Source: Hordeum vulgare subsp. vulgare (Eukaryota; Streptophyta; Magnoliopsida; Poales; Poaceae). Taken from it: 64,000 bases of DNA. Made by a program: the position numbers and the translations under genes. The notes beneath the pieces are model-generated. The model was not told where the DNA came from. It was given only the letters and a program-made list of their open reading frames with translations, and made no database searches. The stretch lies in the NCBI RefSeq assembly GCF_904849725.1, contig NC_058519.1, positions 579,446,676 to 579,510,675 on the forward strand. Reading direction: 5' to 3'. Below are positions 43,032 to 55,132 of the stretch, one piece after another (position 1 is the first letter of the stretch; each line of letters starts with the position of its first letter).

Positions 43032-44623
43032 TGATGTCTACTACACAACTTGGTCTTGTAGACTCGTCTTGGGCCTCCAAACGCGGAGTTTTGTAGGACA
43101 GTAGCCAATTTCCTCAAGTGTATGACCTAGGGTTTATCAGTCTGTGGGAGGTGTAGGATGAAGATGGTCTCTCTCAAACAACCCTGCAACCAAATAACAA
43201 AGTCTCTTCTGTTCCCAATACACCCAATACAATGGTAAATTGTATAGGTGCATTAGTTCGACAAAGAGATGATGATACAAATGTAATATGGATGGTAGAA
43301 ATATATTTTTATAATCTGAATAAATAAAAAGATCAAGGTATCAATTCATAAAATGTAGCACAAATGGTATTGCAATGCTTGAAAATGAGGCATAGGGTTC
43401 GTACTTTCGCTCGTGCAATCTCTCAACAATGCTAATAAAATTGGATCATAAAACAATTCCTCAACGTGTGATAAAGAATCACTCCAAAGTTCCTATTTAG
43501 TGGAGAACATAAGAATAAATCGTTTGTAGTCTATGAAACCACCTCAAAGTTATTCTTTCCGATCAAGCATTCCAAGAGTTCATACTAAAATAACAAGTTA
43601 TCATTTCCGATCGATCTATCCAAGAGTTTGTACTAAATAAAAACCATGGCAAATTCAGAGTCATAGTGTTCATTCCAACACAAAGAACCTCACAGAGTGA
43701 CCCAAGATTTCTACCAGAGAAACAAAGATCAGAATGTGCATCAATCCCTATGCATAGATTACCCCAATGTCACCTCGAGAATCCGCGAGTTGAGTGCCAA
43801 AACATATATGAAGTGAATCAATATGATACCCCATTGTCACCACTGATATTCCTAGAAAACATAAATCAAGTGCTCTCAAAACCATAAAAGTATTCAATCT
43901 GATAAAACGAAATCTCAAAGGGAAAACTCAATTCATCACGACAATATAGAGAGGGAGAAACACCATACGATCCAAATATATTAACAAAGCCCACGATACA
44001 TCAAAATCGTGCCATCTCAAGAACACGGGATAGAGAGAGAGATTAAATACATAGCTACTGGTACAAACCCTCATCACCAAGGGTGGACTACTCTCTCCCC
44101 GTCATGTCCTCCTCCGGGATGATGAAGATGGCCACAAGAGATGATTTCCCCTCTCTCGCAGGGTACTGGAACATCTCCAGATTGGTTTTTCGTTGATACA
44201 CAGAGTTGTAGCGACCGAACTTCCAATATAGGGTTATTTCTGGGGTTTCTATATTTATATGATTTTTGGGCGTTGGAATCACGCCAAGATGGGCCGCGAG
44301 GTGCCCACTACCCACCAGCCCACGGGCAAGGACTCTAGTGTGCTCTGGTGGGTAGAGGCCACCTCCTTCACCTTCTCGTCCTCCCATGAAGCTTCTAGTG
44401 CCTCTTTTGTTCCTAAAAACCGGCAAAAAGTTTCATTGCATTTGGAGAACTTTTATTTCCGTATAAAAAACAACACCACGGTAGTTCTGGTGAAAACAAC
44501 ATCAGTCCGGGTTAGTTCTAAATCAATCATATAAAGTGCATCAAAAGCATATAAAAGTATTGTAAACATAGGCAAACATGGCATGACTACTTCATAAATT
44601 ATCAATACGTTAGACACGTGTCA
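43032..44623 (-). repeat. 5' LTR of the nested element, 1592 bp
   Basis: It aligns with 36935-38618 over its full length. Minus-strand end ACTACAAGACC...ACATCA abuts the primer-binding site. Confidence 0.85.
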
Positions 44624-44628
44624 ACCGA

Positions 44629-45060
44629 CCACTCAAATAATCCAAGGAAACCGGGGCACCGAAAAGCCGTTTGGGACATGTCTCTGGTAATACCACACAT
44701 CACCATCAAGAAAGCTAATGACTTTATGTCGAGAAGCATCATTGATAAGAATATCAGCTATGGGCATGGGATACTAATCTTTGGGTGTAGCTCTATTCAA
44801 ATCTTTGAAATCAATGCGCACCCTCAACTTGCAAGAGACTTTTTCTCCATTGTAACAATGTTAGAAATCCACTCGACATACCTACAAGGTCTATTTAAAC
44901 TAGATTTAAGCAAACGACCGATATCTTCCTTGATCGGGTCATATGTTTTTGAATTAGACTTCATAGTCGATTGCATATAAGGTCTAAAACCGGCCTTTAT
45001 AGGTAACCGATGCTCCACTAATTCTTGGCTTAAACCTGGCATCTCATGATACTCCCATGG
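44629..45060 (-). pseudogene. Gypsy RT, N-terminal half, cut by the nested element
   Basis: On the minus strand VEWISNIVTMEKK, then GKLRVRIDFKDLNRATPKD-like reading (CKLRVRIDFKDLN), PMPIADILINDASRHKVISF and the last bases RFPWIIxVVG before the insertion. These are RT fingers/palm blocks, including the first catalytic Asp region (RIDFKDLN). The remainder continues at 36934. Confidence 0.8.
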
Positions 45061-45299
45061 AAAGCATCAAACGTATTCTTTAAACTACTCGGTTAACTTA
45101 GCCTTGTGCTCGACTCTTAATTGTTTTTACAAATGTCGGCCTAGGAATTGAACCATCTCATATATCTATCTCTTCTCATAGATCGACTCATGTAGAACCT
45201 TGTCCAAGTTTATACATGTCATCTAACTCTTTTATACATTCATACATATCATTATAAATGGGCCAATATTCTGTAAGTCGCTTTTGTAACCACTTAGAA

Positions 45300-45900
45300 T
45301 TAGGATCCATTTGAATACATTATACATTGGATTCGATTGCCACCGACCGAATATAAAGAAACGGGCACAAAACCATTCTTTGTAGCACTGAGAAAATCAA
45401 ACTCGGGTAGGTCACGCCCCATCAAGCAAGTAGCATCGGGATGTTGCCAATACACTGATGCATCAGCCAAGGCAACACTAGCCGAATTATCTGCATGAAC
45501 CACTTCCACTTCATCATCAACCCACTGAATTAAAAGCTGGTGCATTGTAGATGGCACACACTGGTTCGCATGAACCGAATCACGGCCAAAAATCACATTG
45601 TAGTTACCTTGTACGTGAGCGACAAAGAATGCTCTAGCCAAAGTTTTGCTTTCGGTTGTAAGCTCCACATACATCACACCTTTAGCTTCAGTTTTCTCTT
45701 TGCCTTCAAATCCATTAAGCACCATATTGGTCTTTATCAGTTATTCATTGAGCAAGCCCAACATGTTGAAGACTGAGTAGGGGATACGATTCACCACAAC
45801 ACCACCATCAACAAGCATCCGAGAGATCGGTGAACTGTTAATATGACCTCTGAGGTACAATGGTTTCAAGTGCGTAACCGGTTCTTTTGGCTTCTCGAAG
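45300..45900 (-). pseudogene. Gypsy aspartic protease
   Basis: The protease processes Gag-Pol. Near 45800-45835 the minus strand reads MLVDGGVVVNRIPYSVFNML, where the usual core is LVDGG(S/A)AVN.MPY. The frame 45300-45725 continues with VELTTESKTLARAFFVAHVQ, GNYNVIFGRDSVHANQCVPS and MHQLLIQWVDDEVEVV (flap and C-terminal blocks). A stop near 45727-45770 separates the two parts. GRD in place of GRPWL or GRDWI is the family's substrate-loop motif. Confidence 0.75.
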
Positions 45901-46337
45901 ATAGCATTTTAGGACCAAAATCCACCTGAGCCACTTCTCCTTCTTCATCTATAACATGAAACTCAGTTGGTAAATAGTACACCATATTGATATGCATACC
46001 TTCATGAACTGATGTAGACCCATAGTCCAACATATCATCTTCCTCCTCTAGCGCGTCCATGGAATCTTAAATATGTTCAAGTGAAGTGGAAGTAATAGGT
46101 GACAGAGATGATGTAATAGCTGCATTGTCCTCCTTTGGTGGTGTAGGTGTTGTTGTGATATATATAGAAGCCACTTCATCTTGTATTTGTTTAGGCCTCC
46201 AAACTTGTTTCGTAGGTACCATGGGTCGAGTGCCACTGAACAACTTATCTCTTTGTTTCTCAGCCTCATGTTCTGTAATCTCTTGATTCCCCAACCTCTC
46301 TAGTTTCCTCTTGTGTGTGATTGTTAGCCCTGAAGGA

Positions 46338-46405
46338 CATCACTTCAGCTGCATGTATCTAGGGTCCCATGCCACTTCAGTTGAGTGTATCTAGGGTCCC
46401 GTGGC
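46338..46405. repeat. 32-bp tandem duplication in gag
   Basis: Two copies of CTTCAG(C/T)TG..TGTATCTAGGGTCCC(A/G)TG in direct order. Confidence 0.7.
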
Positions 46406-47625
46406 TTTGCTTGAGTAGTGCTCGCTTCAGGGTCATTAGCCGAGTGCTTTGGCACGACAGAAAGTATCAACTTAGTCAAGTTGCTATGCAGAGTTGGTTG
46501 GCGTATGGTGAATGTTTTGGTGCGCAAGATGAGTGAGTTGGCATTACTTTTTCCTAGCCTTTTCCCGACTCGATTGCTGCATCACCAAGTGACTTAGCAT
46601 TCCACACTTGATTGTTAACCTTCTTTTGATTATCTTGCATTGTCCGATTGACACCATTGTTCAAACAACCTCGTATGTGGTAAGAAAGCCTCTCACGAAT
46701 TGTCCTTCTTGGTGTTACCCACCCCGGATGAAATGCATAAGGGGCCATTGGGGGTTGCCAACATACTCTATTGAAGTTTCCCATGTTTTATGGCGCATAA
46801 GGGGGTCGCACCATCCATGGTCCTGGTACCCACGACCCGTATGGCCTTGCATGATGCTGAAATTATTCCTCGGTGGTGATATCAAATGTTTAAATTTGAT
46901 GACAGATTACACCTAGAACCGAACGCTTGATTGGCATACCTGGACAACAACATATCAAAGGATGGCTTGATTTTATTGCGGTGCACTTTAGCCTCATTTG
47001 TCTTCCACTTTCCAACCTCTCGACTCTTGGGCTTAACAAATTTGACATGAGTGTTCTCTAGAACTATTGGCTGACCACCGAGTGTTGGATTCTTGACAGT
47101 GATCTTAATTATCTCCTTGCCACCGGGTTGTTTATCAAGCACAACTTGTCCCCAAATACCTTTTCCCCTTCCTTGCTTTTCATGTGCTCACGTATGACAA
47201 CATTTGACTTATTAGCAGATTCGGCTACCTCTAGCCGAATCAGAAGATTCTTCCCCTCCATATCCATTGCGTTCATAGGAAATGGCTATTTATCAACTTT
47301 CATCTCAGAAAAGTTCAATCAGCCATCATTAATGGTCGATTGTATCTGTTACCGATAGACATTCCAATCGTTAGTAGCATGCCAAAAAGAATTATGATAA
47401 TTGCAATAAGTACGTCGTTTCATCTCTTCAAATGGCAGTAAAGTATGTCATATTTTGATAATCTAAGATTGCAATAAAACATCAAATATTTTATCACACT
47501 TAGCAATACTAAAGTAAACTTCATCTCTTCATGACGACTCTTATGAATCTCGGTTCCAGATCATTGCAAGCTTATTGTTTGGCCTTTGAGGGCCAAACAA
47601 ATTTAGTAGCATAAATACCACCCTC

Positions 47626-47780
47626 ATCGTCTGAGAGATCACTATCATATTCAACCATATTCATCTTTGGACGATTAGTTGATACTTCTTTAAACCATCG
47701 TTTGAGAGATCACTATCATATTCAACCATATTCATCTTTGGACGATTAGTTGATACCATCATCTGAGAGATCACTAAAGT
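47626..47780. repeat. ~71-bp tandem duplication in gag
   Basis: The block CATCGTCTGAGAGATCACTA ... GGACGATTAGTTGATAC occurs at 47626-47690 and again at 47696-47756, with a third partial copy of CATCATCTGAGAGATCACTA at 47757. Confidence 0.85.
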
Positions 47781-49107
47781 AAACAAATTTTCAGTTCTTT
47801 AAGATCTTTGCTTTGACTTTCTTGAGCCCAATCAATTTGCAAGACTTTGTTGATACTTATAAACTCATAGCTTTCTAAATTTTCCCTTATTTGAGTTCTC
47901 AAACCGTTAAGCACAAGATCTGCCAAGTCTCTCTCAGTTATCAAACTATAATACGTGTTCTTTGTATCTTTAAATCACTTGATGCAGTCGGAACCCGATT
48001 CATCATGAGTCAGCTTAACCGATGTAAGATGTGACAAGTATGTTCATTCTCGCCACTATAAAAGTGATCATGAAATTTCTTTTCTAGCTGCGACCACACA
48101 CAAATAGAACCATGTTGTTAAAAGTAAAACCATGAAAATGCGATACGAGTTAAGGACAAAGGAAATAAATGCACTTTGAGTTAATGTAGTGAACCTACTT
48201 CACCTAACTGTGCTAGTATTGACTAACATGCTCCCATGTGGCTTTTGTGTCCTTTCCATTAAACTTAACAAAATCTAGAATTTTATATCCTAGAGGGCAC
48301 TGGATTGCATCAAAGTACTCGAGATACGGTTTTTGGTAAATCCGATTCCTAAGTAATTCAACACCAAAATTTTCCCAAAGCATCTTAGCCATCTCCTCTC
48401 TAAAATTACTAAAGCATCCATATTAGACGATGAAGTTTGCTGTAGTGGCATAGGAGGAGTAGGATCACTAGCTATGGGTAGCAACTGTGCCATGTATGTC
48501 GATCCATAGTTCGGCAGTGGTCTAGCAGCGTTTGCACCTACACGTAAGGCTTGCTTCGGCGTTGCCATCGAACTTGGCATGCTCACGATAGGATTAATGG
48601 ATGCAGTCACAATATGATTTGTTTGAGCAGGATATTAATTCATATGCATGGGAAGCACCGATGCAATAGGTAAAGACAAATTAGTGATTTCTACGCTAAT
48701 AGGAACACCAATATTATGATTAGATGATTGAGGCATATTTTTCTAAGCATTAGTATTTTATAAATAAAATGATAGACCAGATTGTTACCATCAGTAGTAC
48801 AATTCTAAATCTCAGTCCATTGCTCAAGCAAAAAGGTGGTACTCGCAAGGGGTTTAACTTCCTCACCTTGAAGAGGAGGGAACTTGATTTCTCCAATCAC
48901 AGTGATATTTCCTTGGTGATCCTTCTTGATGTTTCCAAGGAACTCCTCCAACTCCTTCATTTTGCACGCCTTCTTGTACTCCTCATAAGCTTGGCGATGG
49001 TCGGTGGATAGTTCATCAAGCTCGGGCTTAATGATGTTATTGGCATCTACCTCAGATGGGTTGGGAAGATCAAACATGATGGCTGATGATGATGATTGAT
49101 CTTTAGT

Positions 49108-49126
49108 CCCCAACGGACTCGCCAAA
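49108..49126 (-). other. Primer-binding site of the minus-strand Gypsy
   Basis: Minus-strand TTGGCGAGTCCGTTGGGGA starts 5 bp inside the right LTR (49132). The primer tRNA was not determined. Confidence 0.65.
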
Positions 49127-49131
49127 AAGTG

Positions 49132-50701
49132 TGTTGACACACGAACACATCACCATGTACCCTCTACACCGGGGGTGACGCACAGCTCACGCTGAAGTAG
49201 GTCCGACCGACATCGCGATACACAAGACAACCGACGAACGTTTTTACAGACCCTAAACCTCGCACGCCCGGGAAGCACCCCGTCAGGGAGGGCAGCGGCT
49301 ATGGCTTCCCTACATCGATTCGCTCGCCCCTAGAGCCTCGGGATTCACATCTCTCAAACTCGAGAAACAACGAAGAAAGAGAGAGAAAAACGATGAAGAG
49401 ATAAAACATAGATGAAATAGTAGTATATTGATGTTTCGATTGTGTGTTGTTTCAATCGAATCTCACCTCCACTATATATAAGAGGCAACTCGAATTTCCA
49501 TACAACCAAAAGATTCATCTAGACTTTCCTTACAAGAAAATTACAACAATTCACGTCCTAGAGTCCTAGTTCCAGTCTAACTCGGATACCACCCGAATCT
49601 GGCCCAAACTTTTGTGTTGCTTCTCGTGCGAGACTCAACATTTTCATATGACCTCGGACTGAGACGTCGTTTATATAAAAATCAATCATTTCAGCAAGAT
49701 GAACAATTATTATGTTTATTACTTTTCCAAATAAGGACATCTTGAATACTCCACGAGGTCATCTTTGTCTTCTACTCAGATTCAGTCCTATGGCTGACTA
49801 GGTTGTCCGAGTTAAAGATTTTGCAGGCTGTATATTATGTCAAATGATGATATCGCCATAATCAAAGTTATCTATTTTTATGTTACACACAATTTTTGAG
49901 TAGAACACTTTTCCATACAAGACCATCTAGATAGTCTTTTCATACCGTCTTGAGCTTCTGGTCGGGTTCCAAAAATTAATATTGGACAAGCTTTTCACCG
50001 GCAAGCCTTTCACTCGGCCAAGAACCTCTTTCTCGACAAGCTTTCACCCGGCAATATTTTCACCGGCAAGCCTTTCACTCGCCCGACAAGCTCTTCGCCG
50101 GAAAATTTTCTTACGACCGACAAGCCTTTTCACTTCGATTACTCAATCGAAACTTCAGCCTCATCTTGTTTTGCCTCTTGAGGTTCCATATGACCTTGGA
50201 TTGAGACAATTTATATATCATAATCTATTGGATCGACGAGATAAAAGTTTTTCATGTTGTAATTTTTTCCATTCGAGGCTGTCTTGAGGTCCTAACACCT
50301 CACGCAGCCCATTAGACATCACCTAGGTGGTTGTCGGATCCCTCGCGTCATTTTTTGCCACGTGGTAGGGCAGCACTCTCATGGCTCTAACTTTTGCATA
50401 CAATCTCAGACCGAGATGATTTTTATATAAAAATCGATTGTTTCAACAAGACGAAGATAACGCGTGTTAAACATTATCAAATATGAGGTCTTCTTCGGGG
50501 CTTAATGGTCCAAACAATACTATGAATATGAAATCTTAGTACTTTGAGTACAGTTGCAACCTTCGAGATGAGATCGGACAGCGACGCCTCACACTTCAAA
50601 GATGTTCATGTCAGCACTATGTAAATTTATATGGAAGAGAACTTCTTCATTTGAATCCATCTTAATAATATTTTCTTCGGTGTCAAAATCTGGTGTCAAC
50701 A
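49132..50701 (-). repeat. 5' LTR of the minus-strand Gypsy, 1570 bp
   Basis: On the minus strand it starts TGTTGACACCAGATTTTGAC and ends GTGTTCGTGTGTCAACA. A TATATATAGTGG promoter-like box lies at plus 49470-49485. Confidence 0.85.
49985..50130. repeat. CCGGCAAGC repeat cluster in the 5' LTR
   Basis: It is the counterpart of 33340-33505, with variants of GACAAGCTTTTCACCGGCAA. Confidence 0.7.
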
Positions 50702-52116
50702 CCTTGGGGCACAATTGGCCTTTAGATTATCGTAAGAAATGTATGCTCGACTTGGGACGATACTATAAACAAAATAGAAATATTAGTATGATAGTACTAC
50801 AGTATCACACACACTAGGCATGTTGAATAGTCCTCTCCGGAAGTTCATGTTACACTTATCCAGCCGAGTGGATATGGTTGGCCTCGACGTTCCCGTCACA
50901 TCGCTGGCCTTCTCACATCCTATATATATTCATTCCTATCAGCATGTTGATCAAACGCTAGCCACTTCACTTCACTTCGCTCCACTCTGTCACTAAGCTA
51001 CCTTTTGGAGATCTCCGGCATGGTGAGAGTGAATCTGAGTCTGACCTCTCCCCATCATTGGATTGGGAACTCGTCTCATGCGGTCCACAAAAGGAGATGG
51101 TCATTTGCATTGCTCTCCGCCGCTATTGGAAGCAGTCCGACAAACAATAGTTGGACTCGATCCGACGAGAATCTATTGCGTTGACACAAATGGCTCTGCG
51201 ATGTGCCGGTCAAGGTGGTAGGAGGCACTTGCCCGCTGCCTCGCCACATGCAGTGTGGTTCATGACCCAAACACCATGGTGGTGGTGCAATCCCATCAAT
51301 GGCGTGTCAACCGCACGGACTCTGAGCCGGAGGTAAATGTCAACATGACTCATGGCGCATCCACTGTCATAGAGCGATGTGGCCACCGTGCGAGGCGGAA
51401 GGCTTCGGGGGCGCGATAGCCCTAGCAGAGGTGGTGGCGAAGGCGGAGTCACATGCCGTTCCGGAACCAGTTCGGGTGACCGACACTCCTAGCACCGCAA
51501 CCACGTTATAGTGGAGGTGTCTCGCTCCGATCACAAGGGTATATCGTGGACTTCACATGGACCGATGACGTCCAGGCCACGAGCTCCGACGAGGGAGAAC
51601 TACAACAAAATTGACATACTGAGATGAAAATCACGATGGTGGACAACGTCGCCGAAGTTTTAATGTGTGATATTCTCGTAGGTGCCGTCACCAATTACCG
51701 CAAATCAATCATGTTAAACGTCACTCCAACACCTAGGGCTTTCAACACACCTGGTTGCCAATTTCGGTGACCATTTGGTATTTTGCATGACGATCTTCCT
51801 AGAGTCATCGAATACTATTCATGTGTGACGATCATTTTTTTGTCAAATACAGTATAGCAGTGGGGCCCACCATAGATTGTTCACGGGTTATTAAGAGTTA
51901 GGAGCCATTGGTCGGTTTTGACAGTAGGACCCGCCATAATTTATTCAAAGGCCATTGAGCGCTGTAACTATTTTTTTGTATCTAATATAAGTAGGTGGTG
52001 GCCATGAAGATACTTATAACTATTATATTCTTTTTGATGGGCTTATAACTATTATACTCTTGTAAGGGGAAACCTTTTTTGTTCTTTTTAATGGTTATTT
52101 TATTCTTTCTAATATA
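50702..52116. other. Single-copy-looking DNA with a promoter-like box and a broken GC-rich coding-like tract
   Basis: TATATATATT at 50921 is about 100 bp upstream of an ATG at 51020 in a CTCCGGCATGG context, after a pyrimidine-rich CACTTCACTTCACTTCGCTCC leader. The frame from 51020 runs only 55 codons; other phases continue (GESESESDLSPSLDWELVSC, FGGAIALAEVVAKAESHAVP) for about 500 bp before composition changes near 51720. No known family was recognised. It may be a decayed gene fragment. Confidence 0.35.
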
Positions 52117-52208
52117 CCCCGCCATCTTAAAATAAGTGTCTCAACATCACTATAACTTTATACTAAAGTTATATAAAGTTGAGATACTTATTTTGAGACG
52201 GAAGGAGT
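52117..52208. mobile_element. Stowaway MITE, 92 bp
   Basis: Mutually inverted ATCTTAAAATAAGTGTCTCA and TTGAGATACTTATTTTGAGA arms end in CCCCGCC... and ...CGGAAGGAGT; a left TA is present, the right TA has decayed to TG. Confidence 0.75.
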
Positions 52209-52467
52209 GGCTCCAAAAGAAAATTTAATCAGGCATTAAAAATAAAAAAAATAACACAAGTTTTTTGCTTGAGCCTTGAAGAGAAAATTTCACATATGTT
52301 CTCGTGATTTTCTCTTGGGGGCTCAAGCAACTCTGTAGTCTCAGTCCAAACCTGATGGTTCATGAATGACATCCTTACATTGCAGTCATCACGACAACAT
52401 ATGGGGTATTTAATTAATATTAGTTTGCGTCTTCTCTATTGTCTATGTCAAAATTGAATCAGTACTA

Positions 52468-52559
52468 CTCCCTCCATCCCAAAATAAGTGTCTTAAACTT
52501 ATATCATTTTGTACTATAGCTAGTACAAAGTTTAGACAGTTATTTTAAAACGGAGGGAG
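52468..52559. mobile_element. Stowaway MITE, 92 bp
   Basis: CTCCCTCCATCCCAAAATAA at the left pairs with TATTTTAAAACGGAGGGAG at the right. TA duplications (52466-52467 and 52560-52561) are intact. Confidence 0.92.
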
Positions 52560-52779
52560 TATTTTTTAACGCCATTTTTGTTTACACAATGATTTGGATG
52601 AGACGATTTCATATATAATATGATTTATCTTTCATATCAATTTACGATCTGATTTTTCTCTTTAACTTTTTTATATAATATGACATGGTGTAATTAAATA
52701 GTTATTTTCATCGTAATTTAGATTCAAAAGAAAGTAAATATTTTGATGATGTCATCTTCATCCATAATGAAAGTAGTGG

Positions 52780-53127
52780 CACTAGTACTGGGATAGCCGC
52801 TCGAGTGTTGACGTGGCATAAAGTTAATGACGTTGCCTCATCACTATATATGGTACATTATGGCATATTTTTTCCTAACATGTGACATTATTGACCGTCA
52901 TGGAAATAGCAAGTCAATCACGTTTTATATAACGTAACTGAATGTCCCAATTTTATGATGTTTTCGCGCGTGCGTTGTCACTAGGAGTAATCCATGACGG
53001 GATTCCATGACGATGCTTGTGACGCCCATAAAATGACAGGTGGGGGGAGGGGGGCGGAATTAGTTACGTTATTAGATATTCGATGACATTATTTAGCTCA
53101 TCATAGTAGGCCTGAAATCTTGTAGTG
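52780..53127. mobile_element. Short CACTA-like MITE, 348 bp
   Basis: Left end CACTAGTACTGGGATAGCC; right end as reverse complement CACTACAAGATTTCAGGCC. The flanking triplets (TGG, AAG) do not match. Interior has repeated ATGACG motifs and no coding capacity. Confidence 0.55.
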
Positions 53128-53367
53128 AAGAATAGGGCACACCAGATGGCGACCACTCGAGTCCCGTGATGCAGTTCGTCTCTGAGGTCCTACTCTTCTT
53201 CGTGGCGACAACACATTTACTCTAGGGGCTCGGCTGTCCATCGGACATCGATACGGACATGGATACGGGCCAGCGCCCACAACGATTTAGACTAGAGTTT
53301 ACGTTGCATGTAATTATATGAATTCAAGGATTTTATAATTATATATCATTGCGGAAGAGAGCATTTA
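53128..53367. other. Unassigned DNA
   Basis: No feature recognised. Confidence 0.35.
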
Positions 53368-53583
53368 GGGCCAGTTTCTTTTGATGGCCTTTAGAATATG
53401 CTCAAATAAGTTACCTTGCAGAGCATATTCTAAACACCCAGCCAAATTTATTCTTTTAGAAGCCTACTAATTAAGACTTAACTAGTAAACTTCTAAAAAT
53501 ATATTTTAATTAGGCTTCTAGAATAAGTTGGTAGGAGGCAACTTATTCTAGAAGCCTAAAAAAGCTACCAAAAGAATTAGCCC
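53368..53583. mobile_element. Tourist (PIF/Harbinger) MITE, 216 bp
   Basis: TIRs GGGCCAGTTTCTTTTGATGG and (reverse complement of right) GGGCTAATTCTTTTGGTAGC, with TTA on both sides (53365-53367, 53584-53586). An inner palindrome pairs GAATAAGTTG and CAACTTATTC. Confidence 0.85.
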
Positions 53584-53586
53584 TTA

Positions 53587-54761
53587 AGGTGTGATCGGTT
53601 AGTGTCACGGACACGCCACGACGCGTCCGCATACGTTTGAGGGATCAGATTAGCTATATGCGTTTGTAGATGCTTTTATGAAACGGATCTTAAGAGATAA
53701 AGTGTAGAGATGATCCCTACCCGTTAGAGACGGCATGAGAGAAAGAATGTGTGAACATGATTACTAGCCATAGACAACACAAGTTGGGAAAAATCAGTCA
53801 AACACATTTGAAGCTTTTAATCAGTATTTAATAAGGTGATATGTGGATACTGGATTTTTGGTGTGCTGTACCTCTAAACTTCGATAATCTTTGGCACCCA
53901 AGATCACCGATTTCATATTCGATTTATGTCAAATAAATATTATCATTATCACTTGACTGATCTATTTATTTTTCATATATAGTTGAAGTTAGAAAAGTCT
54001 TAGATGTGATAGATAATAACGAAACTCATTGGTATTCTCCGTCCGTGAAGGTCTAATGGGACTGTAGATTGTAGATGCTCTATAGTTCTAGTTTCAGACT
54101 GGCCCCAAAGTCGTTGATGGCTTTATGCTAATATTAGTGGAAAGGAAAAGAAGGAGTGACACTTTCATAAGAACTTTTCGGCACCGGGCAGGTTCATTTT
54201 TCAGGGATCTAGCTTAAATTCAGAGTCAGTAACATTTGTCCTTCACCTAATTATGACAAAGGCTCCAAATTAATCCATCCTATTTGAAGACGTGGACAGT
54301 TCCAAGTCACATGTTGGCCTAGTAATTAAATCAACCATCGTACTCACTTTAATCTGCTCATCTCCCCTGGCTTGTTTGTCGAGAGTCGGACATGTATCTT
54401 TTGCTACTGCTCTAGTGATCTCTATCCACATGTGTAGTGTTTAAACGGACGGACGGTGTCTTATCGTTCTCTGTCTCGCTGATTTCTCTCTCCATTCAAC
54501 CCGGGGCATCCGCAGCACTATGCCGCCCATTGTTCCCCACAAAAGTCAAATAAAGTACACCCTTTTTCTTGTGCATTATTCGCTTCGCCTGCCGGGATTT
54601 GTTGTAATTGTTGAAAGAAGGCCAACTTGTTTTTGCTCTTTCTAGTGTTGAACAGCCCGTACGAAAGTCTCACTGAGTCATCGAGTTATGTATCACACCT
54701 TAGATCGACGTCAGGTTTCGTATCCCTCGTCGGAGTAAAGCATCTTACTCTCGAGAATGAC
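53587..54761. other. Unassigned DNA, possibly an old Harbinger-type element at 53590-54090
   Basis: TTGTAGATGCTCTATAG near 54073-54089 resembles a Harbinger-type right end (GAGCATCTACAA inverted), but no matching left end was identified. Nothing recognisable in 54100-54761. Confidence 0.3.
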
Positions 54762-55119
54762 GTTTTGGAGCTCGGTCTTCATGAAGATTGGAATTTTTGA
54801 AAAAAAAATAAAATTCAATTTTTTTAAATATACAATTAAACAAGGATGTGATCTGTGTGTGTAAAATTTTAGGACGAAATAGTTTGAAACGCGACATGTG
54901 AAAAAAGATGAATAGTAATATGTGTTAAAAAGTTTTAGATTTGTCTTTTTTGCACAACCCTAATTTCAACGTATTTTGTTTTGAAAATTTACAAACTTGT
55001 GTATTCTACCTTCATCTATCTATGTATTTTTTTCAGATTTTTTTGAAATTTAAAATACGAATTTACACGAAATTTAAAGTTTGTATTTAAAAGCCTCCAT
55101 GAAGCTCGGGAGCCAAAAC
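54762..55119. mobile_element. Unclassified MITE-like element, ~358 bp
   Basis: Ends GTTTTGGAGCTCGGTCTTCA (left) and, reversed, GTTTTGGCTCCCGAGCTTCA (right) form imperfect terminal inverted repeats around an AT-rich interior. Target duplication was not identified. Confidence 0.5.
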
Positions 55120-55132
55120 CAATTTCCGCTTA

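Larger units (their letters stand above)
36935..44623 (-). mobile_element. Athila-like, probably non-autonomous LTR element nested in the RT gene, 7689 bp
   Basis: Left LTR 36935-38618 and right LTR 43032-44623 start TGATGTCTA(G/C)TACACAACTT in plus orientation and end with ACGTTAGA(G/C)ACGT(A/G)TCA. On the minus strand the element therefore begins with the TGATACGTCTC-type LTR, has a primer-binding site next to the right LTR and a purine tract next to the left LTR. The 4.4-kb interior has no gag, RT or integrase, only remnants of an ATHILA-lineage ORF near 42080-42840. It splits the host RT exactly between FLGLFEWS and ITIGLKN. Confidence 0.85.
45901..49077 (-). pseudogene. Gypsy gag region, multiply frameshifted
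   Basis: The likely Gag start is the minus-strand ATG at 49077 (MFDLPNPSEVDANNIIKPEL), about 55 bp inside the LTR edge, open to 48805. Other recognisable pieces: PNYGSTYMAQLLPIA (about 48500), CPLGYKILDFVKFNGKD (about 48260), PGWVTPRRTIRERLS (about 46720), EGEKVFGDKLCL (about 47150). Frames change at least eight times. No CCHC zinc knuckle was recognised. Confidence 0.65.
32516..50701 (-). mobile_element. Full-length but decayed Ty3/Gypsy retrotransposon (Tat-like), 18.2 kb including a nested element
   Basis: Two related LTRs (32516-34059 and 49132-50701) bound gag, protease, RT, RNase H and integrase remnants on the minus strand, in the Gypsy order (integrase last). Both LTR ends are TGTTGACA-like. 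The flanks are CCTTC (32511-32515) and CCTTG (50702-50706), a 5-bp duplication with one change. Without the nested 7.7-kb element the length is about 10.5 kb, normal for an autonomous Gypsy. The LTRs have diverged by many substitutions and indels, so the insertion is old. The plain MLVDGG protease and GWGLDF integrase motifs suggest the Tat/Ogre side of the family; this is inference. Confidence 0.88.
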
